From positions 372,001 through 436,000 of the forward strand of contig JAUXRX010000018.1 in NCBI GenBank assembly GCA_030681645.1: a DNA stretch of 64,000 nt, given 5' to 3'. A model generated the notes under the pieces. That model ran no database searches, was not told where the DNA came from, and saw only the letters and a list, made by a program, of their open reading frames with translations. Origin of the DNA: Archangium sp. GTDB lineage: Bacteria > Myxococcota > Myxococcia > Myxococcales > Myxococcaceae. The translations under genes and the position numbers were made by a program. Below, in pieces: positions 51,323 through 59,210 of the stretch. Positions within the stretch are counted from its first letter, which is position 1; every line of letters starts with the position of its first letter.

Positions 51323-52927
51323 GTGAACGCAAAGGACCTCGCAGGCCGCCTGCTCGAGTCCGGAGGCACGGCGAACGAAGACGCAGGCGAACTGCTGGGC
51401 GTCTCCCTCTCGGGCGCAGCGAAGTCGAGGCTGCTCGCGGTGGTGAAGACGGGGCGGATCCCGCTGGCCGAGCTCCTGTCCTTCATCGAGAGGGTCAGCC
51501 ACGGCACCGACGACGTGGTGGTCGAGCGCAAGGCGGTCATCGGCCGCAGCAACACCTGGCTGCAGTTGCTGGGAGTGCGCTGGCGAGAAGGCGACGCCCG
51601 CCGCCTGACGGTGGGAGCGCGCACGCACTGGGGTTCCTCGCGCCTCGACGTGGCCTGGCCCGAGCTGGCGACCTGGTCGCGCAAGCCCGACGCCAATCGC
51701 GCTCGCGCGGAAGCCTGGGCGAGGAACGACGAGAAGGACCGGGTCACGTTCGAGTGGCGGGCGCGCCCTCCGAGGTCAGGCGGCCTCGACGAGACGCAGC
51801 TGCGCGCCGCGATCGCCGACGCGCCCGATGAGGTCGCGCCACGCCTGGTATTCGCAGACTGGTTGCTGGAGCAGGGCAACCCGCTCGGAGAGCTCATCCA
51901 CCTGGCGCACCGCAAGGCGCCCGACCTCGAGCGCCTGCGCGAGCTCGACGAGTCGTGGCTGCGCTGGGCGGGCCCGCTCGCGCCGTACACCGGGCGGCAG
52001 TTCGTCAAAGGCGGCTTCGTCACCGAGGTCTCGATGACGGTGCCAGCGTTCGAGCAGCACGGCGAAGCGTTCTTCCGCATGCACCCGATCCGCGCGCTCT
52101 CGCTGGTGTGGCAGGGGTTGACGGGCGAGCACCTCGGAAGGCTCAGCCGCGCGCCCGCGCTCGACCTGGTGCGGGTGCTCAAGCTCGAGCGAGGCCACTT
52201 CACCCAGAAGCGGCTGCCGCTCGCGGCCCTGGCCGAGGGAGATCACTTCGCGAGGCTCGAAGAGCTTCACCTCGGTCGCGTCGGAGATCGCGCGGCCGAC
52301 TGGCGTTCGCTCTTCAGCGGGCTGCGCGCGCCAAAGCTGCGCCGGGTGAAGCTCACCGAGACCCGCACCAGCGCGTCGACGCTGCAGTTCCTCGCGCTGA
52401 ACCCCGAGCTCACGCTCACCGACGTTTCGGAGGATCAGGCGAGCTGCTTCGAGAACGAGTCAGGCGCGCGGTGGCGCGACACGCTCGCGGCGTTCGCGGA
52501 GCACCAGCCCTCGCTCGAGCGGCTCCTGCTCGAGGGGAACAGCTCGCTCTCCGACGACGCGTTCCACACGCTCTTCGTGCCGTCGAGCAAGGTGTCGCTG
52601 GTGAAGCTGGCGGCGCGTCGCACGGGCATCAGCGGCAAGCTGCTCGAGGCCATCGCAAGGTCTCCGCGCGCGACGCGCCTGAACGAGCTCGCTGTGGACG
52701 TGTGGGACGCGCTGATGGTCGAAGGGCTCGAGGCGGTCCTGCAGACGCCCGGCGTGCCGCTGACGACGTTGAGCGTGCTCTGCAACGATCGCCACGCGGC
52801 GGTGCGGCTCAACCAGCTGCTGCGTTCGCTTCCCCCGAAGGCGCACCTGCAGAAGGTCCGCGTGCGCGGGAGCATGCACTCGCTCGCCGTCGACGGGTTG
52901 GGCGAGCGCTACACGGTCCTCCCGTAG
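51323..52927 (+). CDS. TIGR02996-domain protein with leucine-rich-repeat-like region
   Basis: The 534-residue protein has the repeat-companion motif at about 157-195 (RLVFADWLLEQGNPLGELI), preceded by an about 150-residue N-terminal region. Leucine-rich-repeat-like strands follow (LVRVLKLERGHF, LEELHLG, LERLLLEGN). This is the same layout type as the product of 22172-24142. GTG 51323 is the only nearby start. Function unknown; such proteins are numerous in myxobacteria. Confidence 0.78.
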   Translation: MNAKDLAGRLLESGGTANEDAGELLGVSLSGAAKSRLLAVVKTGRIPLAELLSFIERVSHGTDDVVVERKAVIGRSNTWLQLLGVRWREGDARRLTVGARTHWGSSRLDVAWPELATWSRKPDANRARAEAWARNDEKDRVTFEWRARPPRSGGLDETQLRAAIADAPDEVAPRLVFADWLLEQGNPLGELIHLAHRKAPDLERLRELDESWLRWAGPLAPYTGRQFVKGGFVTEVSMTVPAFEQHGEAFFRMHPIRALSLVWQGLTGEHLGRLSRAPALDLVRVLKLERGHFTQKRLPLAALAEGDHFARLEELHLGRVGDRAADWRSLFSGLRAPKLRRVKLTETRTSASTLQFLALNPELTLTDVSEDQASCFENESGARWRDTLAAFAEHQPSLERLLLEGNSSLSDDAFHTLFVPSSKVSLVKLAARRTGISGKLLEAIARSPRATRLNELAVDVWDALMVEGLEAVLQTPGVPLTTLSVLCNDRHAAVRLNQLLRSLPPKAHLQKVRVRGSMHSLAVDGLGERYTVLP

Positions 52928-52968
52928 GTGCGGGCATCCAGCCCCGGAAGTTGGGTAAGGTCGGCGCC

Positions 52969-54006
52969 ATGGGTTCGAAGATCGACAAGGAAGGCGCCCG
53001 GTACCGGGCCCGCCTCGACAAGACGCTGACGGACAACAAGGTCACGCTCAAGGAAGCCTCCGCGCTGATCAAAGACGCGAAGAACGGCCACTTCACCGAG
53101 GTCGAGGCGCACTACCTGTCGGGCTTCGTCGATCGCAAGAAGCGCTCGTTCGATCCCGCGGCGCGCGAGAAGCTGGTGGCGTTCGTGGCCGGTGAGATGG
53201 AAGCGCTGGCGATCATCGCCGGCGACACCGGGCTCAAGGCGCCTCCGAAGCAGCCGAAGCTCACCGAAGACAGCCAGAAGACGGGCCTGGTGACCTGGGA
53301 CGCGAAGCCCGGCGAGCTGAGCGTCGACGGCTTCGGCATGGACGACGCGATGCAGGGGCAGGTCGGTGACTGCTACTTCATCGCCGCGCTCGCCTCGGTG
53401 GCCAGGACGCACCCTGAGCTGCTGGCGAACGCGGTGAAGACCAACCGCGACGGCACCTACACGGTCACGTTCTTCGAGCGGCCGAAGGGGGCGGCGAAGC
53501 CGAGCCCCATCTCAGTCACGGTCGACGGCTCGTTCGCGAATCGTCATGGCCGGCTCGAGTACGCCTCGGCGCGCGAGACGAAGGAGCTGTGGCCGATGAT
53601 CTTCGAGAAGGCCTACGCCTCGTGGAAGGGCGGCTTCGACGCGATCGAGGCGGGCATGTCGGCCACCGCGCTCGAGGCGCTCACCGGCGCGAAGCCTGAC
53701 TTCTTCGCCGTGACCTCCGACTCGAAGCCCTCCGAGCTGTGGGCCGGGCTCAAGCAGGTGACCGCGGGCGGCGGCTGCGTGGTGGCGCTGAGCAAGCCGT
53801 GGGATCCGTCGGAGCAGGGCGTGGTGGCCGATCACGCGTACACCTTGCTCGGGGTGGAGGAGAAGAACGGTCAGAAGCTGGTGCAGCTCCGCAACCCGTG
53901 GGGCGAGCGCGAGCCCGGACACGATGGGCGTGACGACGGCATCTTCAGTATGCCTCTCGAGAAGTTCATGACCTCGTTCGCGACGGTCGAGTTCGCGAAG
54001 CCTTAA
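52969..54006 (+). CDS. Calpain-like cysteine protease (C2) with EF-hand-like N-terminal module
   Basis: The 345-residue protein has the calpain triad: Cys135 in QVGDCYFIAALASVA, His289 in VADHAYTLLGV and Asn309 in VQLRNPWGE. Residues 10-75 form a helical module (LTDNKVTLKEASALI...FDPAAREKLVAFV) that aligns with the N-terminus of the 5937-6941 product. No signal peptide. It ends four bases before the radical-SAM gene. Bacterial calpains are uncommon and their roles poorly known; Ca2+ control is not certain, as the module lacks a full EF-hand loop. Confidence 0.9.
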   Translation: MGSKIDKEGARYRARLDKTLTDNKVTLKEASALIKDAKNGHFTEVEAHYLSGFVDRKKRSFDPAAREKLVAFVAGEMEALAIIAGDTGLKAPPKQPKLTEDSQKTGLVTWDAKPGELSVDGFGMDDAMQGQVGDCYFIAALASVARTHPELLANAVKTNRDGTYTVTFFERPKGAAKPSPISVTVDGSFANRHGRLEYASARETKELWPMIFEKAYASWKGGFDAIEAGMSATALEALTGAKPDFFAVTSDSKPSELWAGLKQVTAGGGCVVALSKPWDPSEQGVVADHAYTLLGVEEKNGQKLVQLRNPWGEREPGHDGRDDGIFSMPLEKFMTSFATVEFAKP

Positions 54007-54009
54007 GCC

Positions 54010-54618
54010 ATGCAGTTGCGCGTCGCCCAGATCGTTCCGGACACCGAGGCCGAGGGGCCGGGCAAGCGGTTTGCGCTCTGGGTGCAGGGCTGCACCTTGC
54101 ACTGCCCCGGCTGCTGCAACCCCGAGATGTTCGCGCCCGACAAGGGCGGCACGCTGGTCGAGGTGGCAGACCTGGCGTCACGAATGTCGGCGACGCCCGG
54201 CATCGAGGGCATCTCGGTGCTGGGGGGCGAGCCGTTCCAGCAGCCCGAGGCGCTCGCCGAGCTCTGCGCCCTCGTTCGTGCGAGCGGGCTCTCGGTGATG
54301 ATCTACACGGGCTACACGCTGTCGGAATTGAAGGAGATGTCTCCCTCTCCCCGGGGGGGAAAGGGCAAACCAGGAATCGCAGACCTCCTCGCGAACACCG
54401 ATCTCCTGGTCGACGGCCGCTACGACAGGACGAGACCCGAAGCGGGCCGCCGCCGCTGGATAGGCTCGAGCAACCAGGTGATGCACTTCCTCACGCCGCG
54501 CTACGCGCCGACCGACCCGCGCTTCACCACGCCCAACACGATCGAGCTGCGCTTCGTGAACGGGCAGCTCACCATCAACGGCTGGCCCCAGGCCGCAGAC
54601 GCGATGCGCAAGCCATGA
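54010..54618 (+). CDS. Radical SAM activating protein, NrdG/4Fe-4S type
   Basis: The 202-residue protein has Cys-x3-Cys-x2-Cys for the 4Fe-4S cluster (QGCTLHCPGCCN), the GGEPFQQPEAL motif and YTGYTLSEL. NrdG-type activases make a glycyl radical on a partner enzyme; no partner (nrdD or pfl) is in the window. Residues about 114-121 (SPSPRGGKG) come from a partial copy of palindromic repeat family 1. It begins four bases after the calpain stop. Confidence 0.85.
   Translation: MQLRVAQIVPDTEAEGPGKRFALWVQGCTLHCPGCCNPEMFAPDKGGTLVEVADLASRMSATPGIEGISVLGGEPFQQPEALAELCALVRASGLSVMIYTGYTLSELKEMSPSPRGGKGKPGIADLLANTDLLVDGRYDRTRPEAGRRRWIGSSNQVMHFLTPRYAPTDPRFTTPNTIELRFVNGQLTINGWPQAADAMRKP
54340..54366. repeat. 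Partial family 1 palindromic repeat inside the radical-SAM gene
   Basis: TCTCCCTCTCCCCGGGGGG, then AAAGGGC, resembles the repeat core without the loop. It is read in frame as SPSPRGGKG in a stretch between two conserved parts of the protein. Confidence 0.55.
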
Positions 54619-54620
54619 TT

Positions 54621-54792
54621 CTGGGTCGCTCCGCCTCGGCCAGCCGTTCGCTCTGCTCCCGGCTGTCTCGCGCAGCGTTCAGCTGCTGGCGGCTCCGCTC
54701 CATGATCTGGGTCGCTCTGCCTCGGCCAGCCGTTCGCTCTGCTCCCGGCTGTCTCGCGCAGCGTTCCGCTGCTGGCGGCTCCGCTCCATGAG
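54621..54792. repeat. Two tandem copies of an 86-bp repeat
   Basis: Unit 1 begins CTGGGTCGCTCCGCCTCGG at 54621 and unit 2 at 54707; they differ at very few positions. Copy 2 ends CGGCTCCGCTCCATGAG, whose ATG (54788) is the start of the following gene. The minus-strand reading is a charged helix-like peptide (MERSRQQ.NAARDSREQSE). A relative sits at 31988-32062. Confidence 0.9.
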
Positions 54793-55819
54793 CATCCACG
54801 TCACTCGCGCCGAGTCGTACCTGCTCACGCTCGCGAGAGTCACCGTCGGCGTGGTGCCCCCGATGGACGCGATGCGGCTGCTGGTCACCTCGGTCACGCC
54901 GCCCCCGAAGCTCGGCCCCACGGCGCGCAAGGCCCTGAGCGACACGCTCGCGCGAGGCTCGGTGTTGTCGTTGGCCAGGCAGGGCGGCTGGCTCAAAGAC
55001 GGGCCGCTGCGGCTGTGGGAACGCCACTCGGCGCCGCCGCTCACCTTCAGCGGGAACACGGTGCGCCTCTTCTCGTGGCTCCTCACCACGCCGCTCGCGG
55101 AGTCAGACGCGGGCCCGCTGTTGTTCAAGGGACAGCTCACGGTCGCCGAAGACTTCCTGGTGGCGCTGACGATCGATCGGCTGCGCGGCAGCGGCTGCGA
55201 TTCGCTGCTGGCGCGCCAGCTCTCGATTCGCAAGCTGCCGCTCACCACCCTGGCGCACGCGGGGTTGATGGCGCGCGAGGTGGGGATCGACGAGGTGCCG
55301 AAGTTCGACGTGCCGCACCTGGCGCCGTTCGTCGAGGGCCTGCGCACGCTGCTGTCGCGTTCGTGGCTCTCGGCCGAGCGGAGCAAGCGAGACCTCACCG
55401 CGCCCGACATGTTGAGCCGCGTCGGGCGTGCCCAGGCCGACGTGCTCGACGCGTGGCTGGCCGCGATCGACCAGGCAGGGCGGCGCGATCTGGCCACGTT
55501 CCTCATCGACGCCGCGAGCACGTGGTTGGCGGCCGATCGCAGCGCCGACGAGCTGACCCGCTCGATGTCGCCCGACGCGCCGCTGCGTGAGCGCACCGAT
55601 GCCCGGCGCCGCGCGGCCGCGATGTTGCGAAGCCTGGGGCGCCTGCGCGAGTGGGACCAGCAGCACCGCAGCGTGCGCTTCATCGACGACGGCTACGCGC
55701 TGGCGCAGCGCCTGGTGGTGGACTGGGAGCGCCTCGGCGAGCGGGGCTTCACGCGCGCGGCCAACCTGGTCACCGAGTTGGACGCCATCCCCACCCTGAA
55801 ACCCGTCGAACCTGCCTGA
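54788..55819 (+). CDS. Unknown component of the FtsH-like cluster (343 residues)
   Basis: The product is soluble, helix-rich, with no signal peptide and no motif I recognise (MSIHVTRAESYLLTLARV at the start; WLAAIDQAGRRDLATFLIDAA later). The start codon lies in the second copy of the 86-bp repeat, so the repeat may have replaced the original leader. It precedes the 55874 gene by 54 bases and is probably co-transcribed with the FtsH-like protease. I think of it as an X-domain partner of an FtsH ternary-type system, by position only. Confidence 0.7.
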   Translation: MSIHVTRAESYLLTLARVTVGVVPPMDAMRLLVTSVTPPPKLGPTARKALSDTLARGSVLSLARQGGWLKDGPLRLWERHSAPPLTFSGNTVRLFSWLLTTPLAESDAGPLLFKGQLTVAEDFLVALTIDRLRGSGCDSLLARQLSIRKLPLTTLAHAGLMAREVGIDEVPKFDVPHLAPFVEGLRTLLSRSWLSAERSKRDLTAPDMLSRVGRAQADVLDAWLAAIDQAGRRDLATFLIDAASTWLAADRSADELTRSMSPDAPLRERTDARRRAAAMLRSLGRLREWDQQHRSVRFIDDGYALAQRLVVDWERLGERGFTRAANLVTELDAIPTLKPVEPA

Positions 55820-55873
55820 TCTCCGTCGCTTGCGGTGGTGACGGCGAGGGCACAGGTGTGGTCCGCTACGCCC

Positions 55874-56434
55874 ATGTCCCGCGCGTACCGAATCAGCGTC
55901 AAAGAGAGCCTCTCCCGCCACGTCGAGGTCGAGGACGGCGTCTGCTCCTCGCTCGAGCTGCTGCCCATTCTCTCGAGGGAGCGCATGGGCGAGCTGCTGG
56001 CCGCCGAGCTCGAGCAGCGCGGCTTCAAGCGCGACGGCAAGACCGCGCAGCGCAAGGAAGGCGACGGCGTCCTGGTCGAGGTCAACGTCGAGACGGGTGA
56101 TGTGTCCGTCACGGCGGAAGGCCACGCGCAGGTCAACCTCGAGACCGAGCGCACCGCGGTGGTCGACAACACCCTGGCGGGCGATCGCGAGAAGCACCTG
56201 CGCGACGCGGCGAAGCAGTCGCTCGAGCGCGAGGCGAAGGCCGAAGAAGAGGCCCTGCGCCGCAAGGTGACCGAGCAGCTCGAGGGAAAGCTGCGCGATC
56301 TGAAAGAAGAGCTCGACGGCGCCGTGAACCGCGTTACTGGAACGGCGCTCAAGCAGCGCGCTGCCGAATTGGGCCAGGTGGAAGAGGTTCACGAAGAGGC
56401 CAACGGCAGCATCACCATCAAGGTTCGCGTCTAA
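55874..56434 (+). CDS. Small alpha/beta protein of the FtsH-like cluster, DUF1257-like in outline
   Basis: The 186-residue protein has N-terminal beta strands with a repeated GDVSVTAEG-like section. A long coiled helix follows (about 110-160) and it ends in a strand (SITIKVRV). The helix-then-strand C-terminus is reminiscent of Ycf35/DUF1257 proteins, which travel with the Ycf46 AAA+ ATPase; the similarity is weak and I infer it from shape and neighbourhood. The start ATG 55874 is chosen over an earlier in-frame GTG because the conserved-looking part begins there. The FtsH-like gene starts 13 bases downstream. Confidence 0.68.
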   Translation: MSRAYRISVKESLSRHVEVEDGVCSSLELLPILSRERMGELLAAELEQRGFKRDGKTAQRKEGDGVLVEVNVETGDVSVTAEGHAQVNLETERTAVVDNTLAGDREKHLRDAAKQSLEREAKAEEEALRRKVTEQLEGKLRDLKEELDGAVNRVTGTALKQRAAELGQVEEVHEEANGSITIKVRV

Positions 56435-56447
56435 GAAGACCCCCCCC

Positions 56448-58571
56448 GTGTCGATCTCCATTCCCGAAGAGAAGCTCCCCGCGGAGCTCACCGCCTTCGC
56501 GGCCGTCGAAGCCGCCTACCCGCAGGAGCTCGCGCGCATCACCGATTCGCTGCGTCGGGGTCTCCCCGTGCTCGTCGAGGCGGAGAAGGAGCTCACCCCC
56601 TACCTCTACAAGTGCGTGCGGGATCGCCTGAAGAAGGAAACGCCGCCGCGGCAGTTCCTCTACCTCGACGGGCGGCCCATCAACGACATGCCCCCGCCGC
56701 AGCCGGGCATGGGGCTGGTGGCGACCATTCTCTACTACCTGCGCGAGGCGGTGCGCGGCGCGGTGGCTGACCGCATTCTGGTGTTGCCGCACCTCGACCT
56801 GCTCACCACCTCGGTGGGCGGGCTCACCAGCGAGGCGCGCGAGGTGATCCCGCTGCTCTACGAGAACCCCGAGCTCTGCTTCATGGGCTTCAAGGATCCC
56901 TCGTTCCCGCTGCCCAGGGTGATCGAGAACCTGTTCCCCCGGCGCGAGTCGTTGCTGGGCGTGCCGCGCGATCGCCTGGGCCAGCTCGTCACGCAGCGAG
57001 AGAGCCGCAAGCTCTCGGCCGATCGCAGCCTCAAGCCGTACCAGCTCTACAAGAGCGTCTCGGGCGTCAACGCGGTGCGCATGCGCCGGCTGCTGAGCAC
57101 GCTCACCGGTGAGGACTACCCGGTGGACACGAAGCCCGCGTACCTCCAGCTGCGCCAGGCCACGCTGGTGGGCCAGCTCACGCTGCCCGACGTCGATCTC
57201 GCGCGCGACATCGGCGGCTACAAGAAGGTGAAGGAGCGGCTCAACAAGGAGATCCTCGACGTGCTCGCGCTCAAGGACACGAGCGACGACGAGGCGGCGA
57301 TGAAGCGCATCGAGGGGCTCATTCCGCGCGGGATGATCTTCTGGGGGCCTCCGGGCACCGGCAAGACGCTCTTCGCCAAGGCCATGGCCACCGCGCTGGG
57401 CGCCGCCGTCACCATCGTGTCGGGGCCCGAGCTCAAGTCGAAGTGGGTCGGCGAGTCCGAAGAGAACCTGCGCCAGGTCTTCACGCGCGCGCGGCAGGCG
57501 GCCCCGGCCATCATCGTGTTCGACGAGCTCGACAGCTTCGCCACCGCCCGTGGCACCTACCAGGGCAGCGGCGTCGAGCACTCGATGGTCAACCAGCTGC
57601 TCACCGAGATGGACGGCTTCCGCAAGGACGAGCTCGTCTTCGTGGTCGGCACCACCAACTTCGTCGAGTCGCTCGACCCCGCGCTGATGCGCCCGGGGCG
57701 CTTCGAGTTCCACCTGCACATTCCCTACCCGACGGCGGAAGATCGCCGCGCGATCCTCGGCATCTACGATCAGAAGCTGGGCCTCGAGCTGTCGCCGCGC
57801 GCGATGGACTACGCGGTCAAGCGCACGGCCGACCTGGTCGAGGGACAGCACAGCCGGTACTCGGGCGATCACCTCCAGGCGTTGTGCCGGGCCCTGGCGC
57901 GCGCGCGCCTTCGGGAGCGACGCGCAGGGCCGCTGGAGATCGACGACGTCGAGAAGGCGCTCTCGAGCTGGGCCGAGCGGCCGACCCTCACGCCGAGGGA
58001 AGAGAAGGTCGTGGCCACGCACGAGGCCGGGCACGCGGTGGCGGCGCTGTTCTGCCCGCACTCGCCGCCGATCGATCGCATCAGCATTCGCGGTGATCTC
58101 GCGGGCGCGCTGGGCTTCGTCAGCTACTCCGATCCCGCGCACCGCTACGTGGTGACGCGCGGGCAGTTGCTCGATCAGATCTGCACGCTCTACGGCGGGC
58201 GCGAGGCTGAGCTGATCTTCTTCGAGGACCTGTCCATCGGCAGCGCGGCCGACATCGACCGCGCCACCGACATCGCGCGGGCCCTGGTGGAGCAGTTCGG
58301 CATGGGCGGCGACCACATCGGCGCGCGGCGCATCGAGCAGAGCGAACACGACCCGGTGTCGGAGACGCTCAAGGCCTCGATGGAGAAGGCGGTGCGCGAG
58401 ATCCTCGACGAGCAGCGCACGCGCTCGCGGCGGATCCTCGAGCAGAACAAGATCCTGGTGTCGACGCTGCGTGACCTCTTGCTCGAGAAGAAGGTGCTCG
58501 ACAAAGAGGCGCTCGCGAACATTTTGCCGGCGACTCCCAAGAAGGACGCCGTCGCCGCGGAAGAGAGCTGA
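56448..58571 (+). CDS. Soluble FtsH-like AAA+ ATPase/M41 metalloprotease with degenerate N-terminal ATPase-like domain
   Basis: The 707-residue protein has no membrane helix, unlike FtsH. The AAA+ module has Walker A GPPGTGKT (300-307), Walker B IIVFDE (355-360), sensor GTTN and arginine fingers RPGRFE (415-420). The M41 domain has HEAGH (525-529) and the third zinc ligand Asp602 in SIGSAADIDRAT. Residues 1 to about 250 look like another AAA/STAND core in which the P-loop is lost (PVLVEAEKELT) but a Walker B-like strand (RILVLPHLDLL) remains. An active unfoldase-protease acting on cytoplasmic targets is inferred. GTG 56448 lies in a C-run; no clear Shine-Dalgarno. Five small unknown or FHA genes flank it on the same strand. 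Confidence 0.92.
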   Translation: MSISIPEEKLPAELTAFAAVEAAYPQELARITDSLRRGLPVLVEAEKELTPYLYKCVRDRLKKETPPRQFLYLDGRPINDMPPPQPGMGLVATILYYLREAVRGAVADRILVLPHLDLLTTSVGGLTSEAREVIPLLYENPELCFMGFKDPSFPLPRVIENLFPRRESLLGVPRDRLGQLVTQRESRKLSADRSLKPYQLYKSVSGVNAVRMRRLLSTLTGEDYPVDTKPAYLQLRQATLVGQLTLPDVDLARDIGGYKKVKERLNKEILDVLALKDTSDDEAAMKRIEGLIPRGMIFWGPPGTGKTLFAKAMATALGAAVTIVSGPELKSKWVGESEENLRQVFTRARQAAPAIIVFDELDSFATARGTYQGSGVEHSMVNQLLTEMDGFRKDELVFVVGTTNFVESLDPALMRPGRFEFHLHIPYPTAEDRRAILGIYDQKLGLELSPRAMDYAVKRTADLVEGQHSRYSGDHLQALCRALARARLRERRAGPLEIDDVEKALSSWAERPTLTPREEKVVATHEAGHAVAALFCPHSPPIDRISIRGDLAGALGFVSYSDPAHRYVVTRGQLLDQICTLYGGREAELIFFEDLSIGSAADIDRATDIARALVEQFGMGGDHIGARRIEQSEHDPVSETLKASMEKAVREILDEQRTRSRRILEQNKILVSTLRDLLLEKKVLDKEALANILPATPKKDAVAAEES

Positions 58572-58574
58572 GCC

Positions 58575-58841
58575 ATGGCTACCCTGATCCTCCGACTCGA
58601 CATCGATCCGCACACGAAGAAGAAGAACGTGTGGGTGAAGCTCGACAGCGACTCCGACGCGCTCCCCATGGAGCACGAGGAGCAGCACAAGCGCATCGTC
58701 GAGGCCCTGCTCGCCAACGGGGGCCTCAAGGCCGAAGACCTCGGCACCATCACCATCGAGCGCGAAGGGCAGGGCGCGGCGGTGAGTGAGGACAAGAAAG
58801 ACGCGCCTGCGCAGCGCGAGCCGGTGGGCACGAAGGGATGA
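58575..58841 (+). CDS. Small beta-rich protein of the FtsH-like cluster
   Basis: The 88-residue protein has TLILRLDIDPHTKKKNVWVK strands, a helix (EEQHKRIVEALL), a final strand (TITIERE) and a charged tail. Shape and size suggest an ubiquitin-like/YukD-like or DUF2997-like fold, which is inference. It starts three bases after the FtsH-like stop and overlaps the next gene by four bases. Confidence 0.7.
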   Translation: MATLILRLDIDPHTKKKNVWVKLDSDSDALPMEHEEQHKRIVEALLANGGLKAEDLGTITIEREGQGAAVSEDKKDAPAQREPVGTKG

Positions 58842-59095
58842 GCTCGCCGTATTCCACGCTTCGGAACTCGCTCACCGAGCTGCTCCGCATGGGCACCGGT
58901 GACGCGTTGTCGCTGCGCGCCTGGTACGACGAGGCGCAGCGGGTGATGCGCTTCGTGAGGGATCAACAGCTCGAGGTGCCGCCGCTGGTGCACCAGTGGC
59001 TGGCGGGTGCCGAGTCGCGCGCGAAGGACCCGCTGCTGGCCGCGACGGACAACGCCGAGTTGGCGAAGTACCTCGGCACGCTGCCGCGCGAGTGA
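58838..59095 (+). CDS. Small helical protein of the FtsH-like cluster
   Basis: The 85-residue protein is all-helical (SLTELLRMG...LRAWYDEAQRVMRFVRDQQ...VHQWLAGAESRAKDPLLAATDN). AAGGG lies directly before ATG 58838, which overlaps the preceding stop (ATGA). No family recognised. Likely a partner or adaptor. Confidence 0.7.
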   Translation: MSSPYSTLRNSLTELLRMGTGDALSLRAWYDEAQRVMRFVRDQQLEVPPLVHQWLAGAESRAKDPLLAATDNAELAKYLGTLPRE

Positions 59096-59115
59096 TCGAT
59101 CTGGAGCCCGAGACC

Positions 59116-59140
59116 GTTCACCCCGAGCGGAGTCGAGGGG
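59116..59140. repeat. Dispersed repeat, family 2, inverted single copy
   Basis: GTTCACCCCGAGCGGAGTCG, then AGGGG, is the reverse complement of the copy at 40081. It lies between the 85-residue gene and the FHA gene and may end or weaken transcription between them. Confidence 0.8.
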
Positions 59141-59210
59141 CGCGACCGAGGCACGTCCGCTGGGGCTGGACACGCTCGACTCGTTTCCCTCGCTCGCTAC
59201 ACTCGCGCCC

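Noticed and set aside
54010..54618. Anaerobic ribonucleotide reductase operon
   Set aside because: The activase is present but no NrdD-type glycyl-radical enzyme is in the window; neighbours are a calpain and the FtsH-like cluster.
56448..58571. Housekeeping membrane FtsH
   Set aside because: There are no transmembrane helices, and the N-terminal about 250 residues are an ATPase-like domain, not the FtsH periplasmic domain.
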